NCBI GenBank assembly: GCA_009663005.1
Contig: VIGQ01000991.1
Span: 20,001 to 39,334, forward strand
Length of the DNA: 19,334 nucleotides
Reading direction: 5' to 3'
From: Actinidia chinensis
Lineage: Eukaryota; Streptophyta; Magnoliopsida; Ericales; Actinidiaceae
The position numbers and the translations under genes are program-made. How positions within the stretch are numbered: position 1 is the first letter of the stretch; each line of letters starts with the position of its first letter. This document shows, piece after piece, positions 10,541 to 19,334 of the stretch. The notes below the pieces were generated by a model that saw only the letters and a list, made by a program, of their open reading frames with translations, did no database searches and was not told where the DNA came from.

Positions 10541-11446
10541 GCTTTAAAAAAACAACCCCTTTTTTTTTTTCCTCATCTCACAGCCTTGTTGGTTTTTTTT
10601 TGTGAGAATTCAATTTTGCCAAAACACTTTGTCAAAAAAATCAGTTGGTAAAAAACAAAAAATATGCTCATTGGGTTTTTTCGCAGCTTAATAAAATCAT
10701 GGTGAAATATTAAATGACTTAAGATTTTTAGAAACAATCTTGTGTAGTTCTAGTTTCTTTTTCCGATAATCTCATGAGAGATTTCTACAGTCACTAAGTT
10801 AATTAATATTGGAGTTTGAATAAAGTTTTTAGAGAGAATTGGTAAAATGAAAAAAGAGTAAAGAAAAAGATTAAAACTGAATTGTTAAATGTATTAACAT
10901 TTTTCTTTTTCTTCCCTTTTTTATTTTTTTTTTCATGTTGAACAAATTCTTAAAAAAAACCTCCTCCAACACGGGTTAAATCTTCTCTCATGAAAAATCA
11001 TTTTTTCTTTGGTTTGGTTTAAAAACAACAAGATCACAGACACTAATAAATTATTTCAAAAATAAATAAAAAGGAAAGGAAAGAAAAGAAAAGTGGAGAA
11101 GCATAAGATAAAAAAAAATCATATTAATTTTTACTTTATTGTCCTTTCTCAAAACTAGGAACCAATTCAAGGGAGGAGGAAAATATTTTAAATTTTTTGT
11201 TCATTTATTTTTCCCCCTGTCGAAAAAACCATAAATTCGTTATTTTTCCCAAATTGGGAATAGAGAAGGATATACTAGATAATAGAATCGGAACTATAAT
11301 TTTGAGAATAAACTGTAAATTAGAGTGGACCAATCATCTTCTATGGCTTCGATAATCCAATTATTTATTTTTATATAATTAGTCTATTCAATAACTTTAC
11401 AAAATGAAAACGATCGAATATATATCTTCATTTATTTTAATTTTTT
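10541..11446. other. AT-rich spacer with homopolymer runs
   Basis: Very AT-rich, with T runs at about 10558-10570 and 10920-10932 and several A runs. I found no frame, repeat partner or transposon end in it. It separates the CT-rich island from block C. Confidence 0.4.
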
Positions 11447-11700
11447 GGGCTCTATGATAATATCAGCTTGTAGCACTCGCGAAGTAATTTGTGCTAGGTT
11501 ATTATGAGGACTTCTAAAGGATTAATTCCTTCTCCCATTATTAGAGGTACCGATTCTTATGTCATTTTCCCCTCGATCAAATATTGTTTTGTGATATGTA
11601 TCTTTTTGTGCATAATGGTCATATTTGGCTTTAACCAAGCTTTGTGCCAAAATTTGTAAGTATTTTAAAAAAAAAACACAATCAGATAGTTATTTATTTG
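11447..11700. repeat. Segmental duplication block C (copy 1)
   Basis: Matches 17489-17745 in the same orientation. Shared words include 'aatttgtgctagg' / 'aattgtgctagg', 'gattcttgtgtcattt'-like sequence, 'atatttggcttta' / 'atatgtggcttta', 'tgccaaaat' and 'aagtatttta'. It has no recognisable coding content. It lies 5.7 kb from block B here but about 35 bases from it in copy 2. Confidence 0.8.
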
Positions 11701-12888
11701 CCCATCTGTCCCCATCACCACTTACCATCACCCACTTTCCGAGAATCCCTTTCCCTCATTTTTCTGCTCTCTCTTCACACTTGTCCACAATCCATTTTTG
11801 TTCCGCACTTCTGGCATCTTCTCCCTCTCCAATTACCTGACTACAATCAACCCATATCCCGCAGGTAAATGTCGGCGGCAATTCTATATATATGCTTTCC
11901 GTTATCACCTATTAATTGTTACTGCCAGAGGCGGCGATCCATGATAATTGTTTTTGTCCAATATTTGCTTTAACACCTTTTCGATCTTTGTGGAGCGCCG
12001 CCTGAATAGTTCATTGTTTGTGTTTTGAAATAGAGGAATATATGAAACTAACTACACTTCGAAACACCATAAAAATCACCGTGATCATCCACATGAATGC
12101 CAAAACCTCTAGGGTATGAGGGGGGTCGCTGTATTGCGTAATGTTCGCTAAAAACCCGATCATTATCAGTCCCTTTCTAAACATGCTGCGGAGTAGCAAC
12201 AGCAGCCTAACTGTTTACATTTACTTGGCATAAAGTTATGTGCAGAAGTACCCTTTGAGTTGAAACATCCGTTGCACTCAGAACCACGACTCCCTCACTC
12301 TCTCGTTGCTGGGGCGCCAAAAGTTATTGGCAATTGGCATGGCCCTGCGCAACAGTGTTATAAAAAAATAAGGAAGAGTGTATGAAATGTTACACCTTGT
12401 GGGTTAAGACTCCGGACTTGGATGTGCTTCCAAGCGCCTTCAAGAATCCAACACGACATTTCACCCTACATTTACCCTTTTGATCCCATTTGTGCTGGAG
12501 CCAAGCCTCATTCTCCACTGTTTACGCTTGCGGCAATGACATAGAGGCCTGTATCTTATCAATGTAGGTAGTTGTTGCCTTCTTTGGTTCACGTTGGAGC
12601 TGTTCTTTGCCATGGCCTTCCCACCTCTCATACAACAGCATCACTCCTCACTCGTGTGGAGTGCATATGTAAATGGAATTCCAAATTTGGCCGCTCCTGT
12701 GACAATATGTCGCGAGAAACTTGACAAGAATAATTTGGTTCTTATCATAGTGTATTGATGCAGATATTATCCTCATTTTAGTTTGCGGCCATACAGAAGA
12801 GTTTCAGGGTTTTGTCATTTTTTCTTCCCTTTCCTATATTTATTATGATATTTTTTTTTGTGCTTCAAACAAATCTGATTTATAGTTT
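11701..12888. other. Copy 1-specific 1.2-kb stretch between blocks C and D
   Basis: Starts with a C/T-rich run (11700-11860) that is open in two plus frames because of its composition. An 8-bp inverted pair (aggcggcg at 11929, cgccgcct at 11996) could form a loop. Near 12690-12740 a plus frame reads LAAPVTI then REKLDKNNF, loosely like the start of a copia-type gag, but nothing around it supports a retrotransposon. Copy 2 has an unrelated 350 bases at the same place (17746-18096). Confidence 0.4.
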
Positions 12889-14040
12889 AGTTTTTCAGTA
12901 TTCGCAAAATAACCTCATAATGTATCCAAAATTAATGAGATTCACATGCGTCTTTATTTTGGGGTACTTTTAAGTAGTCATTTTTTGGTTTTATAGGCAT
13001 TGCTGAACCTTTTTTTTTTTTTTTTTTCTTGGGGGCTTTAGTAGCTCTTATTATTGTTAATTTGCTGTTTGGTTTTTTAGGATAGAGAAGAAGATTGTTT
13101 CTTCGAGACGCGACCGAATTGCGATCCTCTCTTTTGCCGATGCCAAATGAATCCATAATTGTAATAAAATAAATGATTTGTCAAAAGTACGAAGACGAAG
13201 CTGGAAAAACATCAAGATAAAGCACAAACTTTGACTTATTTTTGGTCATCCCCACACATTGTCGCTTTTTTTTGATGAGCAGCAATTAACAATGAATTGT
13301 TCTAATGGTAGCAAAGACAAACTAATGCTGAAGCCTGCGTGGGACCAATCTCCTATCCTCCCATTTAAAATGGTTGCACCTCAATGTAATACTATTTGTC
13401 TCCACAAATGTTGTGTCGATTTACCCACTCAAATTGAAGCACTAAAAGGCACTCCACTCACAGAGGACACGCTTCCCTCGTCTTTTTGTTTTTTTTTTTT
13501 TTGCGACAAAAGACTCTGAAGATTTTGGCTTATTTAGTTAGCTGTGCATGCTGCAATAAATTATGCAACGGATTCCTCTTCAATTGTGCGAAGTGTCAAA
13601 GAATTTTGCCTTGGATGTTAAGTGTGCTACCTATTCTCTGGACCTATCAAACAGAAGGTCACAAGGCACCCCCGTCTTACACCTCTTCCGACGAGGTTAA
13701 CAAATTGGCCGATTGTATGCATGTTCCTTTGAGTTCATGTCGGTTTTGGGGGGGGGGCAATGGTCAAATGTAACATTTGTGTTTTCATCATGCACAGTGA
13801 TTTTTTATGTGTATCACCAGCTCTGAAGCATAGATACGACGATACACTTCCTTTTTAATAAAATAATCCTAGCATATTAAATGCGCTCTCCAGAACCATC
13901 ACATCCGGATGATATTATTACTGTAAATTTGTGAGAAAGAAGTAAACCCGAAGAATGGTTCTAAACCATTGGTATAATGTGACCAGTCTATTCACGTTAG
14001 CTGCATCAACATTATCAGAAGTATTCAAATATAAGTTTGG
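12889..14040 (+). repeat. Segmental duplication block D (copy 1)
   Basis: Matches 18097-19334 in the same orientation. Shared words include 'gggtactttta', 'ggttttatag' / 'ggtttatag', 'cattg(c/t)tgaacctttttt', 'gatgagcagcaa' / 'gatgaacaaaa' and 'agtattcaaatat'. It covers the 5' part and most of the DC1 pseudogene. The partner block runs off the window, so the true right end of the duplication is unknown. The site of the MITE in copy 2 (18264-18482) is unoccupied here, at about 13111-13120. Confidence 0.9.
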
Positions 14041-14292
14041 GGTCTCCTTTAAGGTGGAAGGTCCGGCACTACCCTCCTCAATTTTGTTCACTTTAGGAAC
14101 GAATATGGCTCCTCGTTGCAATGCCTGTGGCAAAATACTGCATCGGTTACTTTTTCCATTTGCCCTGGTTTCACATGTGGTCCTGGTGAATTTAAGCTCC
14201 ACCTTGAATGTGCTTCAGAAATGCTGAAAAAATTTATCAAAACACTTCATGGGACGGCGTACGCACTTTTTCACACAACGGTACTTATATAA
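13205..14292 (+). pseudogene. DC1 (Cys/His-rich C1-like) domain gene, frameshifted
   Basis: DC1 proteins are plant-specific, with repeated C1-like zinc-binding modules, and several are linked to stress or hormone responses. Fragments appear in family order but in different frames: HPHTLSLF-like at about 13240; CLHKCCVDLPTQIE near 13398-13440; CNKLCNGFLFNCAKC at 13552-13596; FALDVKCA at 13605-13628 after a frame change; LKHRYDD at 13823-13843; CEKEVNPK at 13930-13953; CDQSIHVSCI at 13979-14008; FKVEG near 14050; CNACGK at 14117-14134; and, after another shift, CGPGEFKLHLECA ending at 14214. About three to four modules are covered, close to a normal DC1 protein. At least five frame changes interrupt it, and one expected Cys near the start reads Ser. 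The last frame stops at 14292. The start codon is not identifiable. If sequencing error explains the shifts, the gene could be intact in reality. Confidence 0.8.
13748..13757 (+). repeat. Ten-G homopolymer inside the DC1 relic
   Basis: A run of ten G lies within the DC1 pseudogene, between the second and third recognisable modules. Copy 2 has no such run at the corresponding place. G runs of this length are prone to slippage both in the genome and in sequencing. Confidence 0.9.
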
Positions 14293-14794
14293 TGGGTGGC
14301 TCCATTAATAAAAGTTCCGTTCTAGTATCTGCAAATGGGTTTGGATGTTCCTCTCTCATCAATCTCAGTTGTATTTATTTGTTGTTGTTTGTGTGGTTGT
14401 TTGTGTGGATTACCCTGTGCTATGGTAATGTTGCAAGTTTTTGTCTTAATGCTTAATTAAAATTCAAGTGTGTTCAGTTTGATGCTTAAGTTCTCTGCAT
14501 GTGTTGGGGGCCAAAATAATTAAACCATAAATTTTAAAAAATTATAAAAATCCGTGAAAAGCATAAATTAAGTTCTAATTCTTAGTGGTTGTTTGATAAA
14601 AGATTGAAATTCCTGAAACACTGAAAAACTTTAAAAAATAAGTATTGTTGAGTGATGAATGTTTTAAGTTAAAAAGTTATTTGATAAGTATACAAATGCT
14701 GAATTAAATAATTTAAATATTTCACAAACTAATGCTAAATCTAATTTGTAATATATTCAACAAATTTATATTATTTTTTTTTAAAATTTATCAA
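14293..14794. other. AT-rich spacer 3' of the DC1 relic
   Basis: Contains T/G-rich sequence (14380-14410) and then very AT-rich DNA. A plus frame (14208-14456) is hydrophobic but arises from low-complexity T/G sequence. I see nothing else in it. Confidence 0.4.
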
Positions 14795-15156
14795 GAAGTT
14801 TTTGGTGTTTTGTTGGTGTTCAAATGGTATTGGTGTTGGGGTTGTGGCATTGGTAGGGGTAGTGAGGAATGAGTGGTGGTGGTTGTTGGAGGTATAATAG
14901 CGGCTGGAAGATGAACTGCTACTCCAGAATCTGACCATGAAATTGTGGGTGTGTTGTTGGTGTTCAAATGGTATTGGTGTTGGTGGTTGTGGCATTGGTA
15001 GGGGTATGGAGGAAGGTTATGTGGTGGTGGTGTGTTGGAGGTAGAATAGCGGCTGTGAAGATGAACTGCTACTCCCAGAATCTGACCATGAAAGTCTTTT
15101 CTTTGAATTTGTTGAATGTTTTTCACTTTCTCCTCAAATTTAATATATTTTTGCAT
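14791..15156 (-). pseudogene. Minus-strand low-complexity frame over the 144-bp repeat, unrecognised
   Basis: A 121-codon frame starts with MQKYIKFEEKVKNIQQI and then reads Pro/Thr/His/Asn-rich sequence twice, including PYPYQCHNHQHQYHLNTN. In an overlapping frame each unit gives IPFEHQQ followed by FMVRFWSSSSSSS-like text. Both units stay open in two frames, which fits biased composition as well as coding. The family is not recognised. Indels between the units shift the frame, so if this was once a gene it is broken. It ends in a run of A/T at about 14770-14790. Confidence 0.2.
14795..15092 (+). repeat. Two-unit tandem duplication, 144-bp period
   Basis: The words 'ttgttggtgttcaaatggta', 'ttgtggcattggtagggg', 'atagcggct' and 'gaagatgaactgctactcc' recur with an offset of 144 bases (for example 14821 and 14965), followed in both by 'agaatctgaccatgaaa'. 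The plus strand is GT-rich, so the minus strand is rich in Pro, Thr, His and Asn codons. The two units are closer to each other than the A/A' or D/D' pairs are, which suggests a younger event. Confidence 0.92.
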
Positions 15157-16184
15157 TGGCTTGACTAGTGGAATTCGAAAAATAAAAAAAAATGAACCAA
15201 ATTAGAAAAAAGTCTACTAACGAGAAAAGAAAAAGACAAAAAACCCATAAACAAAACTAACTTTTTCTTATTTTTAATGAAACTTAAATAGGTTTTGTTT
15301 TTAGCTCCCCAAAATCATTCGACCCATTTACCCCACATCAAAAGACCAACGACTTAAGTCCTAAAAGTCATAGTTTAATTTTAAATTTGGTGTAAGTTGT
15401 GCTCTTTGTGCCCAAACTATTGTAGAGTTAACTGTAGATTTGTAACGGTCAAGGTATGTGATTTTGGAGACTAAAACCAAACAACCACAGTAAAAAATTT
15501 CTCTTTAAACTAACAAGAGTAGAGCCTTCTTCCTATTTTAATGAAAATTTTAGCTTACAAGGGCGTATACATACACACTCAGTTTCAGGATTCGGGGTTA
15601 TTGCGGAGAGGTTCAATCCACTGTCGGGTTGCAGGGACCCAAAACGACGTCACCAAATTCCCCGCAAAAAACCTCTCTCCCAGTTTTCATCCTGTTCCCC
15701 CCCCCCCCCCCCAAAATGGGTCTAGATCAATTCGTATACACTCTAAGTACAAACAGGGGGAATCAGAATTTTTCGGATAAACCAAAACAAAAACCAGAAA
15801 GATTTTGATTCAATCATACCCAATAATGGTTTCGTAGGATGCTCATCAAATTCATGAAAACAAATATATATTATGCCTAGATAGATATAAAAATAGATAC
15901 ATATAAGGGAAATACATATTCAATTCAGAGCTTTCGCCAAAAATTCTGCATTTTATCGATATACGCTGATGGTAATAATGCCGGTGTCGGTCACAATGAT
16001 GATGCCGGTGCGATGTACCGCCATCAATGAAGATGGTGACGACGACGTGTTAAATGACGCAATAGCAAAACGAAAAAAAAAATCATGGAATGATTTTTTT
16101 TTAATTATTCCAAAGATTTCTCAATAACACTCTTGAATAAAAAAGAAAAAAACAAATTTAATTATAACAACAAATTTCTCATAT
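15093..16184. other. Spacer between the two copies, including a 16-C run
   Basis: AT-rich at both ends, with a more GC-rich centre (15590-15780). A run of 16 C occupies 15697-15712. A palindromic GACGTC lies at 15646-15651 within 'acgacgtcac', an ACGT-core word typical of plant bZIP sites, though its function is not shown. Near 15979-16010 the word 'atgccggtg' occurs twice. A plus frame at 15541-15780 runs through the C homopolymer and encodes a Pro run, so it is not credible as a gene. Confidence 0.4.
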
Positions 16185-17252
16185 GCCATAATAATCACCA
16201 TATCCTCAATTATCATTCATAAGCCAAAAAAACAGGAAATAAAAAAGATGAAGAAGAAAACTCCGTAGATAAGACAAACTCATGGTGTTAGGTTTCTCCC
16301 AGCAAAGTGCCACTTAATTTGCTATTCCAAGAACAAAAACCTTTCAAAATTCAATCAAATGATGCCTAACAATCAACCTTATAAATGCAGAATAATCCTA
16401 GGTTGACAATGCATTCAATAGAAAGAATTTACAAAAATTAGAATCAAAAATAGTAGGAGAAGAACTCTCTGGTATCATCAGATAAGTGCTTTTATCATTT
16501 GAAATGGAATCACGGCGAGCATCGCCTTGCATGAAAGAACGGCGTTAACCCATAGTTAGCAATATGCGCCAATATCCTTGTAACGGATGAACGTCCATGG
16601 CATCATCAACAAGGAAAGACCAGTCCCAAAGTAGACGGAGGATACTGTCGAAGTAGGAAAAGAAACATTGAAGATGTTGGTGTGGTGTGTGTGTGATTGA
16701 AACAAACCAATGAGCAATTGATTGATATAGGGAAGGGAACCTCACACATTCCCAGTAGAACTCCTATGCTGCATGAGGCAACAAATGACCCAGAGACCAC
16801 AGATCAGATAAAACTCTTAATGTAGTACGGCCAGACAATTTGTCCTCTGACATACATTTTCGGAAGTGTAGAGTGTTTACTTACAAGATTGAACGTGTTA
16901 ACACAGAGCAGCGAAAGCAAAATAGGCGATTTCTAATCCTGATAATAAACACAACAGGTAATATTACACGTGTAAGAATTTACTACAACCAGCTAAAGAA
17001 AGTTACTCACAGCCAGCTGAAACAAGAGTCGCATACAAGAATGTCGATTTTCAAATGGAAAAACTTCATAAATAAATAATGTAACACTGCCAAAGTCCCT
17101 TTAAAACTGGGAGAAGGAGACATAAACATTTCACACGTTGCTTGCATGTTTTTATAGATGGATTAATGTGCTTCAAGGGCGCATGGCCTAACAAAATACT
17201 CCCACACGATTGAATTTTGCGAGGTGGGATTACAAGATTGACAAGGTAAACA
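16185..17252. repeat. Segmental duplication block A' (copy 2)
   Basis: Same-orientation partner of 228-1260. The intron-like interval of block A is present as about 103 bases (minus strand 16747 to 16645) with the acceptor kept, but the donor changed to GTGTGAG. The shared minus-strand frame is at 16545-16745. It passes into B' within about 10 bases, unlike copy 1. Confidence 0.9.
16545..16745 (-). pseudogene. Copy 2 partner of the minus-strand exon-like frame
   Basis: Reads LLWDWSFLVDDAMDVHPL then GYWRI and stops, in the same frame as GDWSSFDDAVDIHSL...YWRI in copy 1. Retention of DWS, DDA, D, H and YWRI is noticeable given how many indels separate the copies elsewhere. The product is not recognised. 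It may be a relic exon or a frame kept open by chance over a short distance. Confidence 0.25.
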
Positions 17253-17261
17253 AGTAATGAA

Positions 17262-17455
17262 CCCATTGAGATACAATGAATTTAGTAATAAATTTGTGTT
17301 ATACTCGGAATGAAAAACAAAGAAACTTTTTAATGATTATTTGTTTTGTAAATCAACGTAACAAGTCACTAGGTATTAACACTGGAAACTAGTTTGTAAA
17401 AAAGTGTAACCATATTCATCATTAAGCCCCATGTTTGTACTAACTTTTATTTAAC
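17262..17455. repeat. Segmental duplication block B' (copy 2)
   Basis: Partner of 5546-5744, in the same orientation. Here it is not flanked by the inverted-repeat arms that enclose block B in copy 1, so those arms are not part of the ancestral unit unless copy 2 has lost them. Confidence 0.8.
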
Positions 17456-17488
17456 CATTACCTCCGCAAAATGATTGGATCATATCAT

Positions 17489-17745
17489 GGGGCATGATAG
17501 ACCAAAGTTCACTGGTTAGCACCGTGGAAAAGCAATTGTGCTAGGTCATCAATGAGGCTTGTTTAGAGGATTTTCCCATTCTCTATTGTTAAATCACTGA
17601 TTCTTGTGTCATTTTTCACATATAAAAGTATTTTGTTACCATGACCGATCTTTGTGGTATGGCATATGTGGCTTTACCCAAAGCGTGGTTTTTGCCAAAA
17701 TTTTGACAAGTATTTTAACACATCAGAGGAGAAGGGTTATTTTTT
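17489..17745. repeat. Segmental duplication block C' (copy 2)
   Basis: Partner of 11447-11700, in the same orientation. It begins at 'ggggcatgatag' and ends in a T-rich stretch after 'aagtattttaacaca'. No coding content is recognised. Confidence 0.8.
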
Positions 17746-18096
17746 CAAGATCTAGGCAAAAAATGGTTTTGAAAACACTTAGCATAAATCACTTACAAAT
17801 GCCTTGAAGCATATCTACTGGTTTATGTCATTTAAAATATCAAAATGGTTTAAGGACAATTTCAATCAACAAAATAATTAAGCTTTTAGAAACATCATAT
17901 TATAACTCTTTCAAATATTATTCCAATAAGGTCTCGTGAGATTGGACTCTAGTAGTTTTGGTAGGATGTTTTTTCTTTAATAAATTTTTATTATTATAAT
18001 CAAAAGTTAAATTTATACGGCCTCATCTTGAATAAAGGAATGCTAAAACAAAACGAATAATAGGTTCACTGATAGTTGGTGCAAAAAAACTGGTTG
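17746..18096. other. Copy 2-specific spacer
   Basis: AT-rich, with no match that I could see to the 1.2 kb at the same place in copy 1 and no frame or transposon end recognised. Confidence 0.4.
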
Positions 18097-18263
18097 TATA
18101 GTGGTTTTTCAAATACTCATAAACGCATCAAATGAATTAGGTTCCATTATCATTTGGGTACTTTTATAGTTATTTTTTTTTTGGTTTATAGCATTGTTGA
18201 ACCTTTTTTTTCTTTCTTGGGTTGGTTTTAGGAAGAAAAAAAAGAAGCGTTCTTGGACCCGAA

Positions 18264-18482
18264 CAGTGGTGGTTCCCAGGGGGAGGGCGGGGGCCATGAC
18301 TCCTCCCCAAACATGTTGAAAAATCCAAACAAAAAAAAAAATATTTTTTTTTATAATTTTTTCTATTACTTTAAATATTTGCCTATTGAATATACATAAT
18401 TGGCCCCTAAACATTTTTACTGAAATGTCTATTAAAAATGTATAGTTCAGCCCTCCTAAACGAAAACCTGCGTCCGCCATTG
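18264..18482 (+). mobile_element. 219-bp hAT-like MITE
   Basis: Left end reads 'cagtggtggttcccaggggg'. The right end, read on the minus strand, begins 'caatggcggacgcagg', so the ends are imperfect terminal inverted repeats of the CAGTGGCGGA type. Flanks are 'gacccgaa' (18256-18263) and 'gacccacc' (18483-18490), five of eight bases equal, consistent with a decayed 8-bp target-site duplication as hAT elements make. Copy 1 continues straight across the site near 13115 with no insertion, which defines both ends independently. There is no coding capacity. The centre is AT-rich and has 'tggcccctaaa' and 'aaatgtatagttcagccc' words like those in plant MITEs of this group; the exact family is not assigned. 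Confidence 0.75.
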
Positions 18483-18589
18483 GACCCACCAAATGTGATC
18501 CAATTGCAGTTGACAAATGGTTAATCCATAAATTTAATAAATGATTCTGTCCAAAAGACGAAGCTGAAGAGATCAAGTAGCAACACATT

Positions 18590-19334
18590 GAACATTTGGT
18601 CATCGCCAAACATTGGTCTTTTTGATGAACAAAATATTAAACAATGATTGTTCTCCGGGAGCAAAGACAACCTATGTGAAGCATTGCGTGATCTACCAAT
18701 CTCTGCCTTCATTTTAGGGTTGTTGTACGGCAGTGTAATAATTACTTCTTCACAAATGTTGTTCTGAGTTACCCACTCAATTCAACACCCATTTAGAGAG
18801 GACACCCACTCGACCTGTGCCAAAAGCCTTGAAACGGTTTGCATATTTTGGGTTTGTAATTGCTTGCAATAAAACTATGCAATGGATTCTCCTTCAATAT
18901 GCGGAGTGCAAAGATTTTTACCCTGATGCCAGGGGTTGCTACCTATCTGCGGACATATCAAACATGAAGTCACAAGCACCGTCTTACTCTGACACGTCCA
19001 GCACCATCTTACTCTGACAAATTAACATAGGAGCTCGCCGGCAAGTAGTGACTGTTCAGATAACTTAATGTGATCTTGCATCAATGTGATATTGTGATTT
19101 ATCATGCACAGAATTGTGCCGATGTTGCCCACCATCTCTGAAGCATAATAAATACGACAAACACCCCTTTGTCTTAACATATTATCCACTTCATGACATC
19201 GGTCGAGTATTACTGTGAAATTATGAGAATGAAGTAGGTAAAACCAAAGAATTGGTTCTACCATTGTGTTTGAATGTGATCAGTCTATTCATTGAGATTG
19301 CGTTCAATCTTATCGGGCGTATTCAAATATCAAG
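18590..19334 (+). pseudogene. Second DC1 domain relic, cut by window edge
   Basis: Partner of the DC1 pseudogene at 13205-14292. Readable fragments, in several frames: a CATTTGGTCATCGCC stretch matching the N-terminal His-Pro-His region; CNK at 18865 followed after a shift by LCNGFSFN; KYDKHPFVLT at 19150-19179; YYCEI at 19208-19222; and a frameshifted match to the EWFYHC element at about 19250-19267. Its lesions are mostly not at the same bases as in copy 1. Where one copy is shifted the other often reads on, so the breaks arose independently after duplication. The C-terminal modules lie outside the window. Confidence 0.75.

Larger units (their letters stand above)
18097..19334 (+). repeat. 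Segmental duplication block D' (copy 2, runs off the window)
   Basis: Partner of 12889-14040, in the same orientation, interrupted by a 219-bp MITE at 18264-18482. Homology continues to the last base of the window, so the duplicated unit extends further. Confidence 0.9.

Noticed and set aside
12011..12199. Minus-strand 62-codon hydrophobic frame (LAFMWMITVIFMVF)
   Set aside because: Short, with no known family and no neighbouring exon; T-rich DNA easily gives hydrophobic frames.
12690..12800. Copia-like gag start (LAAPVTI then REKLDKNNF)
   Set aside because: The resemblance is short, shifts frame, and has no LTR, primer-binding site, protease, integrase or reverse transcriptase nearby.
15541..15780. 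Plus-strand 79-codon frame
   Set aside because: It is open only by passing through the 16-C run as a Pro tract; no family recognised.
18109..18609. Minus-strand 166-codon frame, the longest in the window
   Set aside because: It runs across the MITE and through several T/A homopolymers (Phe and Lys runs), so it is an accidental junction of unrelated pieces.
1..19334. CRISPR array, prophage, bacterial operon or endogenous virus
   Set aside because: There are no regularly spaced short repeats, no dense long frames, no ribosome-binding sites, and no polymerase, capsid or integrase motifs. The composition and DC1 family indicate plant nuclear DNA.

Overview
This window looks like intergenic or pericentric DNA from a flowering plant. 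It is AT-rich, full of short homopolymers and CT/GA microsatellites, and carries small non-autonomous transposon relics. The only recognisable protein family is the plant-specific DC1 (Cys/His-rich C1-like) family. A Rosaceae-type host is a guess from the style of the GC-rich 'gccgcctaggcgctaggc' palindromes, not a demonstrated assignment. I see no intact protein-coding gene, no rRNA or tRNA, no CRISPR array, and nothing that supports a bacterial or viral origin. Almost all open frames are short and have no recognisable content.

The main structure is an old direct tandem segmental duplication. Four blocks occur in the same order and orientation twice. Copy 1: A (228-1260), B (5546-5744), C (11447-11700), D (12889-14040). 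Copy 2: A' (16185-17252), B' (17262-17455), C' (17489-17745), D' (18097-19334, cut by the window edge). Copy 2 is compact, about 3.15 kb, with the blocks nearly touching. In copy 1 the same blocks spread over about 13.8 kb, separated by extra segments of about 4.3, 5.7 and 1.2 kb.

Blocks D and D' each hold a broken forward-strand gene of the DC1 family. Cys/His motif fragments are readable in order but lie in different frames. Blocks A and A' share a minus-strand frame next to a GT-AG intron-like boundary, whose product I do not recognise. Copy 2 also carries a 219-bp hAT-like MITE (18264-18482). The matching site in copy 1 is empty, so that insertion came after the duplication.

The extra DNA of copy 1 has its own structure. 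A large diverged inverted repeat (about 4990-5575 against 6690-7195) encloses block B and a cluster of three GC-rich foldback modules (6118-6190, 6427-6512, 6567-6697). Further right are an 87-bp tandem duplication (7289-7455) and a CT-rich, GC-richer island (10134-10540). The 1.9 kb between the copies holds a 144-bp tandem duplication (14795-15092) and a 16-C run.

The two copies differ by about as many one-base indels as substitutions in a stretch I aligned by eye. That is unusual for neutral plant DNA. It raises the question of whether part of the apparent decay is residual long-read error rather than biology.
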